From assembly GCA_024644345.1 (NCBI GenBank), contig JAHELE010000009.1, positions 1 to 45,364 on the forward strand: a stretch of DNA of 45,364 bases, given 5' to 3'. This stretch comes from Actinomycetes bacterium (GTDB taxonomy: Bacteria > Actinomycetota > Actinomycetes > JAHEKZ01). Both the position numbers and the translations under genes were made by a program. The notes under the pieces were generated by a model, which searched no databases, was not told the DNA's origin, and worked only from the letters and a program-made list of their open reading frames with translations. This document shows positions 9,873-19,675 of this stretch, piece after piece (the stretch's first letter is position 1; every line of letters begins with the position of its first letter).

Positions 9873-10472
9873 GTGGCCAAGCGCAGTGGCGTCCTCGAGC
9901 TCGCCGTCCTCGGACTCCTCCACGAGTCGCCGATGCACGGCTACGAGCTGCGCAAGCGGCTCTCCAGCCAGCTCGGTGCATTTCGCGCCCTCTCGTACGG
10001 CTCGCTCTACCCCTGTCTGAAAGATCTTGTGCGCCAAGGTCTGATCACCGAGTCCGCCGACCCGGGCGCCGGCGGCACGCGACGGTCCAAGATCGTCTAC
10101 CAGCTCACCGCTGACGGCAAAGAGCACTTCCAGCAGCTGTTGGCCGAGTCAGGGCCCGCATCCTGGGACGACGAAAGCTTCGGCGTCCGCTTCGCCTTCT
10201 TCGGCCGCACCGACGCCGACACCCGGATGCGCATCCTCGTCGGACGCCGCGGCCGTCTTGAGGAACGACTCGACAACTTGCGCGGCTCGTTCGCCCGCAC
10301 CCGCGAGCGGCTTGACGACTACACCACCGCACTTCAGAACCACGGCCTCGACTCGGTCGAGCGCGAAGTCCGCTGGCTCAACGAGCTGATCGACGACGAG
10401 GCCAACCGCAAGCAGACCACCTCACCATCAAGCTCTGAGGCTCTCGGCCTCGGGGACACGACAAAGGAGTAA
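9873..10472 (+). CDS. PadR family transcriptional regulator
   Basis: [54 protein letters not shown] start with ggaggga upstream. Confidence 0.92.
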   Translation: MAKRSGVLELAVLGLLHESPMHGYELRKRLSSQLGAFRALSYGSLYPCLKDLVRQGLITESADPGAGGTRRSKIVYQLTADGKEHFQQLLAESGPASWDDESFGVRFAFFGRTDADTRMRILVGRRGRLEERLDNLRGSFARTRERLDDYTTALQNHGLDSVEREVRWLNELIDDEANRKQTTSPSSSEALGLGDTTKE

Positions 10473-10474
10473 CC

Positions 10475-11548
10475 ATGGGTTCGGTACGCGTAGCCATCGC
10501 GGGCGTAGGCAACTGCTCCGCGTCGCTCGTGCAAGGCGTCGAGTACTACAAGGACGCCGATCCCGCGGCAAGCGTCCCTGGCTTGATGCATGTGCAGCTC
10601 GGCGACTACCACATCAGCGACGTCGAGTTCGTTGCCGCGTTCGACGTGGACGCCAAGAAGGTCGGCCAAGACCTGGCGCACGCCATCGTCGCGAGCGAGA
10701 ACAACACCATCAAGATCGTCGACGTTCCCCCCACGGGCATCGCGGTGCAGCGTGGCCCGACCCTGGACGGTCTCGGCAAGTACTACCTCGAGACCATCAC
10801 CGAGTCCGACGAAGAGCCGGTCAATGTCGCCCAGGCACTGCGCGACGCCAAGGCTGATGTGCTCGTCTGCTACCTACCCGTCGGGTCCGAGGACGCCGCC
10901 CGCTACTACGCGCAGGCAGCCATCGACGCCGGTGTGGCATTCGTGAACGCGCTTCCCGTCTTCATCGCCGGCACCAAGGAATGGGCCGACAAGTTCACCG
11001 CAGCGGGCGTGCCGATCGTCGGTGACGACATCAAGTCTCAGGTGGGCGCCACGATCACGCACCGCGTGCTCGCCAAGCTCTTCGAAGACCGTGGCGTGAT
11101 CGTCGACCGCACCATGCAGCTCAACGTCGGCGGCAACATGGACTTCAAGAACATGCTCGAGCGCGAGCGTCTCGAGTCGAAGAAGATCTCCAAGACCCAG
11201 GCCGTGACGTCACAGCTCAAGCACGACCTCGGCAAGGACAACGTGCACATCGGCCCGTCCGACTACGTCGCGTGGCTGGACGACCGTAAGTGGGCGTTCG
11301 TCCGCCTCGAGGGTCGCGCCTTCGGTGATGTGCCCCTCAGCCTGGAGTACAAGCTCGAGGTGTGGGACTCACCAAACTCTGCTGGCGTCATCATCGACGC
11401 CGTCCGCTGCGCCAAGATCGCCCTGGACCGCGGCATTGGTGGCCCAATCCTTTCGGCCAGCAGCTACTTCATGAAGTCGCCTCCGGTGCAGTACTACGAC
11501 GACGAGGCGCGTGACGCGGTCGAGGCGTTCATCGCCGGCACCGCCTGA
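10475..11548 (+). CDS. ino1: Inositol-3-phosphate synthase
   Basis: [27 protein letters not shown] ... [26 protein letters not shown] ... [13 protein letters not shown]. Confidence 0.95.
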   Translation: MGSVRVAIAGVGNCSASLVQGVEYYKDADPAASVPGLMHVQLGDYHISDVEFVAAFDVDAKKVGQDLAHAIVASENNTIKIVDVPPTGIAVQRGPTLDGLGKYYLETITESDEEPVNVAQALRDAKADVLVCYLPVGSEDAARYYAQAAIDAGVAFVNALPVFIAGTKEWADKFTAAGVPIVGDDIKSQVGATITHRVLAKLFEDRGVIVDRTMQLNVGGNMDFKNMLERERLESKKISKTQAVTSQLKHDLGKDNVHIGPSDYVAWLDDRKWAFVRLEGRAFGDVPLSLEYKLEVWDSPNSAGVIIDAVRCAKIALDRGIGGPILSASSYFMKSPPVQYYDDEARDAVEAFIAGTA

Positions 11549-11563
11549 CACAGACTGAGCGCA

Positions 11564-11599
11564 AAGAAGTGGGGTCCGGTTTCCCGGACCCCACTTCTT
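11564..11599 (+). terminator. Strong stem-loop terminator after ino1
   Basis: aagaagtggggtccgg-tttc-ccggaccccacttctt, perfect 16-bp arms, 15 bp after the ino1 stop. Confidence 0.85.
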
Positions 11600-11635
11600 G
11601 TTCCTCCCCCCGGAGACCTCTACGAGCAGGACGCC

Positions 11636-12952
11636 CTAGCTGTTGCCAACCGCCATGTACAGCCGGTAGTTGGTGTAGTTGGTTGTCCAGCCGTTGTACA
11701 TGACGAGCCGGGTGTTGTTGTCGTAGAACATCGGAGCCGGTGAGTCGTTCAGGTTCTTCTTGTTCTTCGACGTCGGCTTCGCCAACTGCGTCGGCGCGTC
11801 GAACGACGTGCCACCGTTGGTGGACTCAGTCCAGTACAACGCGATCCTCGTGGACTTGACGTTGTAGTTGCAGCCGTCGAGCTCGCACATCGGAACCGCC
11901 AGGCCAACGGTGCTCGCGCCGTTCAAAGCAGGGGCGATGCTGTACGAGGCGTTGTACGTCGTGCCACCGATGGTTGCCGGCAATGCGATGACCTTCTTGG
12001 CCACCAGAGTCGCATTTCCGCTGCCGCCGGAGTACTCCGCGTAGTAGACCCCGTCGTTCTCGTTCCAGGTCAGACCGATCCGATCACCCTCGATGTCGCA
12101 CTGCGACCAGCCACGGTCTGCACCAGCAGACGAGCCCACGGCGACGGTCGAACGCCAGGTGTTACCGCCGTCGTTGGACGTGCGGATGTTCACCTTGTTG
12201 TTCGAGATCCAGCTGACCACGGCGTTGTTTCCACCGGAGCAGATGGTCGGCCACCCGGCCAAACCAGCTGCTGGGTCGTCGGGGTCGACCCGGTTGGTCG
12301 TGCCTGCGGTCGTCGAGTTCCAGGTGGCGCCGGCATCGGTGCTCTGCCGCACGATGACATCGCCGTTGTTCGCATTGGTGTACGCGACCAGAACCTTGTT
12401 GCCTGCACCCGACACGACCGGGTAGTCGACGCGACCGCTCTTGCCCGTGAGGTTCTTGACCTTCTGCCACCCACTGCCCTTGATGAAGGCGCGGAACTGG
12501 GCACGGCGCGGCTTGGTCACGTCGTAGTTGTCGTACGACTTCCAGGTGAGCCACGTGGTGTACACGTTGTTGTTGGTCTCACCGGTGGCCAGCGATCCGG
12601 CCTCGCCGTGCACCGACTTGCCGTTGACCCGCTTGGCCTTGCCCCAGTTCGTCGCACCAGTGGTGCCGTTCACGGAGGCCTTCGCCACGTAGATTCCCTG
12701 GTAGGGGCCCGCGTCACTGGCCCAGGTGCCACCGGGCTTGTCGGTGGTGTAGGCCGCCCACACGTTGCCTGCCTTGTCCTTTCCGAAGTTGCCGCCGTAG
12801 CTCCAGGTAGCTGCACCGAAGACCTGACCGACGGTCGTGCCAGCGTTCGGAGCGGGCGTCCAGCTGGTCGCCGCCCAAGCGGCCGGTGCGGCTACACCGA
12901 TCGCCAGGGCCGCGACGCCAAGGCGCGCGGTCCATCGCATACGTGATGCCAT
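11636..12952 (-). CDS. Secreted sialidase/BNR-repeat-like beta-propeller protein
   Basis: Signal peptide MASRMRWTARLGVAALAIGVAAPAAWA; BNR/Asp-box-like repeats (STDAGATWNST, SNDGGNTWRST, STNGGTSFDAP). Confidence 0.7.
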   Translation of the reverse strand: MASRMRWTARLGVAALAIGVAAPAAWAATSWTPAPNAGTTVGQVFGAATWSYGGNFGKDKAGNVWAAYTTDKPGGTWASDAGPYQGIYVAKASVNGTTGATNWGKAKRVNGKSVHGEAGSLATGETNNNVYTTWLTWKSYDNYDVTKPRRAQFRAFIKGSGWQKVKNLTGKSGRVDYPVVSGAGNKVLVAYTNANNGDVIVRQSTDAGATWNSTTAGTTNRVDPDDPAAGLAGWPTICSGGNNAVVSWISNNKVNIRTSNDGGNTWRSTVAVGSSAGADRGWSQCDIEGDRIGLTWNENDGVYYAEYSGGSGNATLVAKKVIALPATIGGTTYNASYSIAPALNGASTVGLAVPMCELDGCNYNVKSTRIALYWTESTNGGTSFDAPTQLAKPTSKNKKNLNDSPAPMFYDNNTRLVMYNGWTTNYTNYRLYMAVGNS

Positions 12953-13226
12953 GAAGAACTCTCCATTTCTTCCGACGTTCGTCCCCTCAGACGCCGTCGG
13001 AATCCCTCCACGAAACCCCCCGGATCCCTGCCCGGTGAGTGGACCTGACGCTTCTCGCGTTGGCGGGTCCCGTCAATACGACCGATCGGCGTGCCATACC
13101 GTGGAACCTGCTCCACTTTGTACAAACTGATCAATCACTCAGGACATTCTGGCACCCTCCGTAGGCGTCGGGTCACAGTCGGTGAACCGGGCCGCGCGGT
13201 GACGGGCGGGCTCTAGGCTCACCGCG

Positions 13227-14498
13227 ATGATGGCTTCGCAGGTGCGCGCGCTCGCCGGACGTGTCGGTTTTCGCGCCCTGCTTCGCGTGCGGTTGATCGG
13301 TCAGACGGCAGACGGGCTGACCCAGGCCGGTTTGGTGGGTGTCGTTCTCTTCGCCCCTGAACGGGCCGCATCACCGGGACGGGTTGCGCTCGGATTTGCG
13401 GTTCTGCTTCTGCCGTTCAGCCTGATCGCACCGCTGGCCGGGGTCCTGCTCGATCGGTGGTCCCGGGTGCAGGTACTGGCGTGGGCCAACGTCGGACGCG
13501 CGCTCCTGCTGACCATCACCGCCATCGCCGTCTCGACCTCGTCGTCCGACCTCGTGGTCTTCGGCTCTGCCCTGGTGGCGATCGGGCTCAACCGGTTGGT
13601 CCTCGCTGCGCTCGGCACCTCGCTGCCCCGCACCGTCCCGGCTGACTTGCTGGTGTCGGCCAATGCGCTCGCACCGACCCTTGGCACAGCGGTGACCGTC
13701 GCAGGAGCCGCTATCGGGTTCGCGTTGCGCGGGTGGCTGGACGCCTTCGGCGTCCCAGCCCCGTTCGTTGCCGCAGCTGTGGGCTACCTGCTCGCCGCAT
13801 TGGCCACCCGAGCGTTTGCCGTCGCAGACCTCGGCCCCGACCTCATCGCTACCGACGATCGCGACAGCCGTCCCGGCGTCTTCGCCTCGGCCTGGTCCGA
13901 CGTGCTCTTGGGGCTGCGGAACATCGCGACGTCGGCACCTGCCAGGCGATCGCTGGCGGTGATGGCGAGCAACCGCGTGCTCTTCGGCTGCTTCACGGTC
14001 TGGACGGTGCTGCTGATTCGGTTCCACCTGGCTGAGACCAGCGCCCACGAGGGCAATGCGTTGGCCGCGCTGGGGGGTGTGACCCTCTCGCTCGGGATCG
14101 GGCTGGTCGTGGCTGCGCTCACTGCTCCTCCCCTTGCGCGTCAATACGGCCCTCGCCGTGCTGCAGCGGTGGCCCTCGCCCTCGCAGCTGTTGGCGCCGC
14201 CCTCCCGCTCATCACCCTGCGGCTGAGCACGGTGCTCGTCGCGTGGGTCCTGCTCGGGGCTGGGGCACAGATCCTCAAGATCATCGTCGACACCGTGCTG
14301 CAGAAGGCCCTCCCCGACGAGCTGCGCGGGCGCGTGTTCGTGGCCTACGACATCGTCTTCAACGTGGCGTTCGTCGTGGGCGCAACGCTGGTGGCCCTGC
14401 TGCCCACAGCGGTGCTGGCCGGCGCCGGGGTAGCGGCGGTCGTCGCGGCCGCCTACGGAGCCGGCGCGGCAAGGACCTGGCGGTCCCCCCACAGCTAA
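13227..14498 (+). CDS. MFS transporter
   Basis: About 12 hydrophobic segments; PLAGVLLDRWSRVQVLAWANVGRALLL MFS-type loop. Confidence 0.85.
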   Translation: MMASQVRALAGRVGFRALLRVRLIGQTADGLTQAGLVGVVLFAPERAASPGRVALGFAVLLLPFSLIAPLAGVLLDRWSRVQVLAWANVGRALLLTITAIAVSTSSSDLVVFGSALVAIGLNRLVLAALGTSLPRTVPADLLVSANALAPTLGTAVTVAGAAIGFALRGWLDAFGVPAPFVAAAVGYLLAALATRAFAVADLGPDLIATDDRDSRPGVFASAWSDVLLGLRNIATSAPARRSLAVMASNRVLFGCFTVWTVLLIRFHLAETSAHEGNALAALGGVTLSLGIGLVVAALTAPPLARQYGPRRAAAVALALAAVGAALPLITLRLSTVLVAWVLLGAGAQILKIIVDTVLQKALPDELRGRVFVAYDIVFNVAFVVGATLVALLPTAVLAGAGVAAVVAAAYGAGAARTWRSPHS

Positions 14499-14505
14499 CT
14501 GGGGG
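14485..14505. terminator. Small stem-loop over the two convergent stop codons (possible bidirectional terminator)
   Basis: ccccacag-ctaa-ctgggg with one bulged A, overlapping the ends of MFS and cca genes. Confidence 0.35.
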
Positions 14506-15928
14506 TCTGCTGGCTCTCCCACCACTGCCGGAGCACCGCGGCTGCTTCTTCCCGGTCGAGTGGCCCCTGGTCCAGACGCACCTCGAGCAGGTACTGGTAG
14601 GCCTCGCCAACGGCCCGCCCCGGAGGAATCCCCAAGATCTCCATGATCTGGTTGCCATCGAGATCAGGCCTGATCGACGCAAGCTCCTCGGCCTCGGCCA
14701 GGGCAGCGATCCGATCCTCGAGATGGGTGTAGGCGGCAGCCAAATCGGCCGCCTTGCGCCGGTTGCGCGTCGTGCAGTCGGCCCTGGTCAGCGCATGGAG
14801 TCGGGGGAGCAGCGGTCCAGCGTCCCTGACGTACCGCCGAACTGCGGAGTCGGTCCACTCGCCATCGGCATACCCGTGGAACCGTAGGTGCAGCTCGACG
14901 AGCTGGGCGACGTCGTCGATCAGGTCCTTGGGGTAGCGCAGCGCCTTCAACCGCTTGCGGGCGAGTCGGGCGCCGACCATCTCGTGGTGGTGGAACGACA
15001 CCCCACCACCTGACTCGAACCGACGCGTGGCCGGTTTACCGACGTCGTGCAGCAGGGCGGCCAGTCGTAGCGTGAGGTCGGGCCCCTCAGTCTCCAGGTC
15101 GATCGCCTGCTCGACCACGGTCAGGGTGTGGTCGTAGACGTCCTTGTGCCGGTGGTGCTCGTCGATCTCGAGCTGCAGGGCGGGCAGCTCGGGGACGCAG
15201 TGGTCGGCGAGCCCGGTGTCCACCAGGATGCGAAGACCGGCCCTGGGGTTGTCCGAGAGGACCAGCTTGGTGAACTCGTCCCTGATCCGCTCCGGCGACA
15301 CGATGTCGAGCCGATCGGCCATGGCCGTGATCGCCGTCAGGACAGGCTCTTCGACCGCGAAGTCGAGCTGCGCGGCGAAGCGGGCGGCACGCAGCATGCG
15401 CAGGGGATCATCGTCGAACGAGTCCTCAGGGCGGCCAGGGGTTCGCAGAGTGCCGGATGCGAGAGCGGCTACACCGTCAAAAGGGTCGACGAACGTCAGG
15501 TCGGGCAACGCGACCGCCATGGCGTTCACCGTGAAGTCACGACGCGCCAAGTCACCCTCGAGCGAGGTGCCGTATGCCACCACGGGCTTGCGGGACTCAC
15601 CGTCGTACTGCTCGGTCCGGTAAGTGGTGATCTCACAGGTGAGCTGCCCGACCCGGCAGCCGATCGTGCCAAAGGCCTTCCCGATGTCCCACATGGCATC
15701 GACGTGTCCGGTGAGCAGGCGCTCGACGTCGTCGGGGTGCGCTGACGTGGTGAAGTCGAGGTCGGTCCCCAGCCGCCCAAGCAGCGCGTCTCGCACCGAG
15801 CCACCCACCAGGCTGATCTCGAAGCCCGCATCGGTGAAGTGCGCGCCCAGCGCGCTGATCACGGGGGAGACCCGAACCAGCTCGGCGATGGCGCGCTCGC
15901 GGGCGGCCGAGGCAGGGGAGGGGGACAC
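14495..15928 (-). CDS. cca: CCA tRNA nucleotidyltransferase
   Basis: SLVGGSVRDALLGRLGTDLDFTTSAHPDD, RRDFTVNAMAVAL, DPLRMLRAARFAAQL, HD motif LLHDVGKP. Confidence 0.95.
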   Translation of the reverse strand: MSPSPASAARERAIAELVRVSPVISALGAHFTDAGFEISLVGGSVRDALLGRLGTDLDFTTSAHPDDVERLLTGHVDAMWDIGKAFGTIGCRVGQLTCEITTYRTEQYDGESRKPVVAYGTSLEGDLARRDFTVNAMAVALPDLTFVDPFDGVAALASGTLRTPGRPEDSFDDDPLRMLRAARFAAQLDFAVEEPVLTAITAMADRLDIVSPERIRDEFTKLVLSDNPRAGLRILVDTGLADHCVPELPALQLEIDEHHRHKDVYDHTLTVVEQAIDLETEGPDLTLRLAALLHDVGKPATRRFESGGGVSFHHHEMVGARLARKRLKALRYPKDLIDDVAQLVELHLRFHGYADGEWTDSAVRRYVRDAGPLLPRLHALTRADCTTRNRRKAADLAAAYTHLEDRIAALAEAEELASIRPDLDGNQIMEILGIPPGRAVGEAYQYLLEVRLDQGPLDREEAAAVLRQWWESQQTPS

Positions 15929-15985
15929 GGGGGGCCAGCCTAACGGGAGGTTCAGCCGGAGGCCGATGGCGCCGATCTAGCCCAG

Positions 15986-17599
15986 GTGACGTCACAGCTA
16001 CCACCCCAGCGAACGCGGGAGAACGCAGCCGGATTTGCGAGCGGGGTGCAGCGGGTGGCTGGCTGGTGCGCCCTCGTCTATGCCCTGGTGAACCCGGCGG
16101 CCCTCACGCTTGGGGCCAGGTACACCGAGCCACCCCTCACATCTGCCCAGGTCACGACGCTGGTCGCCTGTTCGATCCTCGCCTTCGTCGGTGCCCTGTG
16201 GTTCCTGGCGCGTCCGCGCATCGACCTCGCTCTGCCGTGGCTGGGACGTCACGCCCGCACCGTGGACGGACTCGAGCTGATCTTCTTCGTCGCCGTGATC
16301 ACCGTCCTCACCGTTGCTGCTGGTGGTACCGCCAGCTGGCAGTGGCTCTTCCTGGTGTTCGTGATCGTCCTTGCGGCCGTTTCCCTCACGTTCGCCTGGA
16401 CAGCGGCACTCGGTGCGCTGTCAATCGCTGGCTTCCTCGGTGCCGCGGCAGTCACCGGCACCGCGGGGGCCGACTACGCGTCCCAGAACGTCGCGGCGGT
16501 GCTCGGGATCGGGCTGCTGAGTGTCTTCTCCGCATTGCTCGCCCGGGCACTGCGCCTGGCCCGCGAACAGGTGGACGACCGGCGCGAACAACTGGCGCGA
16601 GAGGTAGCCGGCCTCACGTCCGCCCTTGCCGAGCTCGCCCAAGGCGACCTCACCTCCGCGGCGATCCTCACCGCTGCGGCGACCAGCAGCGAGAACCGCA
16701 GCGTGGTGCAGGTGTGGGACTCACTCGACACAGCCCTGGGCTCCATGCGCAGCCTGGTCAGCCGGGTCCACCTCGCAGGTGAGGAGCTGGCGTCAAACGT
16801 GCACGGCTTGCACAGCGCTGCTGCGAGCGCCGCAGTGGGGCACACCCAGCAGGCCGCTGCGATCGCACAGACCAGCGCCAGCATGCAGGAGCTGGCTGCC
16901 ACCGCCGATCAGATCGCGGAGACCGCTCGATCGGTGTCGTCGGCCGCCGCCGAGGTCACCGATGCGTCGTCGACCGCTCAGCAGGTCGTTGCCGGAGCCG
17001 CTGCCCAGATGACCGACATCTCGACCCGGGTTGCATCAATGGCAGCCGAAGCACGAGATCTCGATGTGGCCGGTGCCGAGATCGGGCGGATCATCGCCGT
17101 GATCGACGAGCTCTCGGACCAGACCAACCTCTTGGCGCTCAATGCAGCTATCGAAGCGGCGAGAGCCGGCGAGCACGGCCGAGGGTTCGCGGTGGTGGCC
17201 GCGGAGGTCCGCACACTTGCCGAACGGGCTCATGAGTCGACGGAGCAGATCGAGAAGATCGTGCACCGCATCCGATCAGGCACCGCGTCGACGCTGCAGG
17301 CCTCCGAGGCCGGCGAACGGGCCGCCGCCGCTGGACGGACGCACGTGGCCGAGATGGAAGACGTGCTGAAGCGGATCATCGCTGTCGCCGACGACGCAGA
17401 CCAGGCAGCCGGACAGATCCAGCTGGCCACGCAGCAACAGACCTCTGCCTCACATCAGGTGGTCGGCGCCATCGAGCAGGTCGCCGCCGTTGCGGAGGAG
17501 CAGGCGAACGGCCAACGTCAACGGGTGCAGACCCTGGAACGTCTCGACTCCATGGCCGCCGAGCTGCGGACCAGCATCGAGTCGTTCCGGATCGAGTAA
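15986..17599 (+). CDS. Methyl-accepting chemotaxis protein
   Basis: TM region followed by signalling hairpin [47 protein letters not shown]. Confidence 0.93.
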   Translation: MTSQLPPQRTRENAAGFASGVQRVAGWCALVYALVNPAALTLGARYTEPPLTSAQVTTLVACSILAFVGALWFLARPRIDLALPWLGRHARTVDGLELIFFVAVITVLTVAAGGTASWQWLFLVFVIVLAAVSLTFAWTAALGALSIAGFLGAAAVTGTAGADYASQNVAAVLGIGLLSVFSALLARALRLAREQVDDRREQLAREVAGLTSALAELAQGDLTSAAILTAAATSSENRSVVQVWDSLDTALGSMRSLVSRVHLAGEELASNVHGLHSAAASAAVGHTQQAAAIAQTSASMQELAATADQIAETARSVSSAAAEVTDASSTAQQVVAGAAAQMTDISTRVASMAAEARDLDVAGAEIGRIIAVIDELSDQTNLLALNAAIEAARAGEHGRGFAVVAAEVRTLAERAHESTEQIEKIVHRIRSGTASTLQASEAGERAAAAGRTHVAEMEDVLKRIIAVADDADQAAGQIQLATQQQTSASHQVVGAIEQVAAVAEEQANGQRQRVQTLERLDSMAAELRTSIESFRIE

Positions 17600-17677
17600 C
17601 GGGAACCCGCGTTCCTCACGGCAGGGTGGGGGAGTGTGCGGGCCGGGTCACGCCCGATTGCTGACTACGATCGCCAC

Positions 17678-19675
17678 ATGACGTCCACACGTCGTCGTCC
17701 GGCGCGCGGCGTCTGGCGATGGCTCGGCCTGCTGCTGACCCTGTCGGCTGCGGCACTGCTGCTGACTCCGGGCGGCGGTGCAAGTGCAGAACCGCTCAAG
17801 TCCGTTGTGCAGCTGACGTCTCTCACGCCCATTTCGCCTCAGGGTGGAACGACTGTGCGGGCAAAGGGAACGTTCGTGTCGAACCGCACCATCGACGACG
17901 TCGTCGTCCGTCTGCAGGTCGGAACAACAGCCTTCGTCTCCCGAAGTTCGATCGCCGACGCGGCTGCCAACCCGCCCTTCACCTCCCCGGTAGTAGGGGC
18001 TGAGGACGACCTCAGAAAGGTTCGCCGCGATGAACGGGAGCAGTTCAGCATCGCCGTGCCGGCCGAAGATCTGCCGTTCAGCGCGGCCGGTGTCTTTCCG
18101 CTGAGCATCGTGGCCTTCGACGGCAGTACCGGCGCCGTGCTGTCCGAGACAAGCACCTTCCTGCCCTGGGCACCCGAGACCGTCTGCGCCTGCGAGAGCC
18201 GTCTGCTGATGTTCTGGCCGCTGATCAGCCCACCCGCACGCGATTCCACCGGCGCGTTCGTCGCCTCCGGACTGCAGACAGCCACCGCGCCCGGCGGCCG
18301 ACTCTCCACCCTCGTGCGCACGGGAGCGGACGCGCCTGCAACGTGGGTCGTCGACCCCGCGGTGCTCGACGCAGCTGAGGCACTTGGGACCTCGAGCTCT
18401 GACCAATGGCTCTCGGCCTTCTCCGGCGTCGCCGACACGGGAGAAGTGGTGGCGCTCCCCTACGGTGACCCCGACGTCGCGGCGGTATCTGCCGCTGGTC
18501 GACCGGGCTTTCTGCAGCGGGGGCAGCGCAAGGGTGACCGGGTCTACCAGCGGGTGGTCGGCCGCGCACCGCGGGCTGACCTGTCGTGGCCGGCCGACGG
18601 CGCGGCCGATGACCGCGTGATCGCGACGTCGGGGCGGGCCGGTGACTCCTTCGTCCTTCTCGCCGAGCCGAACGCCCCCCAGGTCATTCCGCTCACGTAC
18701 ACCCCCTCGGGACGGATCGCCTGGGAAGACCCAGCGCTCGACGTGCTGCTCGCCGATGGGCCGGCGAGTGCTCTGGTGGCCAGTCCCGCCGACACGACGA
18801 CCGACGTGCTGCTCACCAGACAACGGTTCCTCGCCGAGACGCTGCTGCACGCACTCGAGATCTCCGACTCACGGCTCCTGGTGATTGCCCCGCCGCGGCG
18901 GTGGGACCCATCGGCGCAGTGGGCCGACGAGCTGGTGCAGGCCATCCGGCGGGCGCCGTGGCTGAAGCCGGTATCGCTCGATCAGGCGGTTCGGCCGAGT
19001 GCACCGACCGTCGAACGGGTGCCCCCCTCGGTACCTCAGCTGTCGTTGGACCGGCAGCTTCCCGCTGCCATGGTGCTCGCCGCCCAGCGTGGCCTCACTG
19101 ACAACCGCCGGCTCGCCGCCATTCTGACCAGGCCTCGTCAGCTTTCCGGACCGATCGAAGATGCTCTCTTCACGTCGGTGAGCACCTCCTGGAGGTCCGA
19201 TACCGCCGCAGCGGAGGCCGCCCAGGGTGCCACCTTGGATCGCCTGGCCTCGCAGCGCAGCCGGGTGCGCATCGTGTCGAAGGGGGGAACGCTGGGCGAC
19301 AGCAGCGGCACGTTCCCCGTCACCATTCGCAACCAGCTCGACCAGAAGGTCGTCGTACGCGTTGCCGTCACGTCGACCGATCCACTGCGGCTCATCGTGA
19401 AAGGTCCCGAGGACCGGATCCGCATCGCGGCCTCACGATCGGTCAGTGTCGGGGTCGCCCTCGACGCCGTCACCAGCGGCCGCCTGTCCTTCGACGCCCA
19501 GCTACGCACACCGAAGGGGGCCGCCTACAACGAGCCGGTGAATGTCGCGGTCGACGTCAGGGGCTTCGGCCAGATCACCTTCGTCATCTTCGGCGTCGCG
19601 GTGGCATTGCTGGTGCTGGCGGCAGCCATCCGGTTGTTCCGGCGGTACCGAGCGTCTCGACAAGCCGCGCGATGA
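17678..19675 (+). CDS. DUF6049 family secreted/anchored protein
   Basis: N-terminal signal/TM segment, C-terminal TM (VIFGVAVALLVLAAAIRLFRRYR), position immediately upstream of murJ. Confidence 0.75.
   Translation: MTSTRRRPARGVWRWLGLLLTLSAAALLLTPGGGASAEPLKSVVQLTSLTPISPQGGTTVRAKGTFVSNRTIDDVVVRLQVGTTAFVSRSSIADAAANPPFTSPVVGAEDDLRKVRRDEREQFSIAVPAEDLPFSAAGVFPLSIVAFDGSTGAVLSETSTFLPWAPETVCACESRLLMFWPLISPPARDSTGAFVASGLQTATAPGGRLSTLVRTGADAPATWVVDPAVLDAAEALGTSSSDQWLSAFSGVADTGEVVALPYGDPDVAAVSAAGRPGFLQRGQRKGDRVYQRVVGRAPRADLSWPADGAADDRVIATSGRAGDSFVLLAEPNAPQVIPLTYTPSGRIAWEDPALDVLLADGPASALVASPADTTTDVLLTRQRFLAETLLHALEISDSRLLVIAPPRRWDPSAQWADELVQAIRRAPWLKPVSLDQAVRPSAPTVERVPPSVPQLSLDRQLPAAMVLAAQRGLTDNRRLAAILTRPRQLSGPIEDALFTSVSTSWRSDTAAAEAAQGATLDRLASQRSRVRIVSKGGTLGDSSGTFPVTIRNQLDQKVVVRVAVTSTDPLRLIVKGPEDRIRIAASRSVSVGVALDAVTSGRLSFDAQLRTPKGAAYNEPVNVAVDVRGFGQITFVIFGVAVALLVLAAAIRLFRRYRASRQAAR

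Noticed and set aside
12953-13226. Possible riboswitch in the leader of the BNR-like gene
   Set aside because: No recognisable riboswitch core by eye; only short weak inverted repeats
13371-14525. 384-aa minus-strand ORF opposite the MFS gene
   Set aside because: Hydrophilic, low-complexity antisense translation; plus strand encodes a convincing transporter
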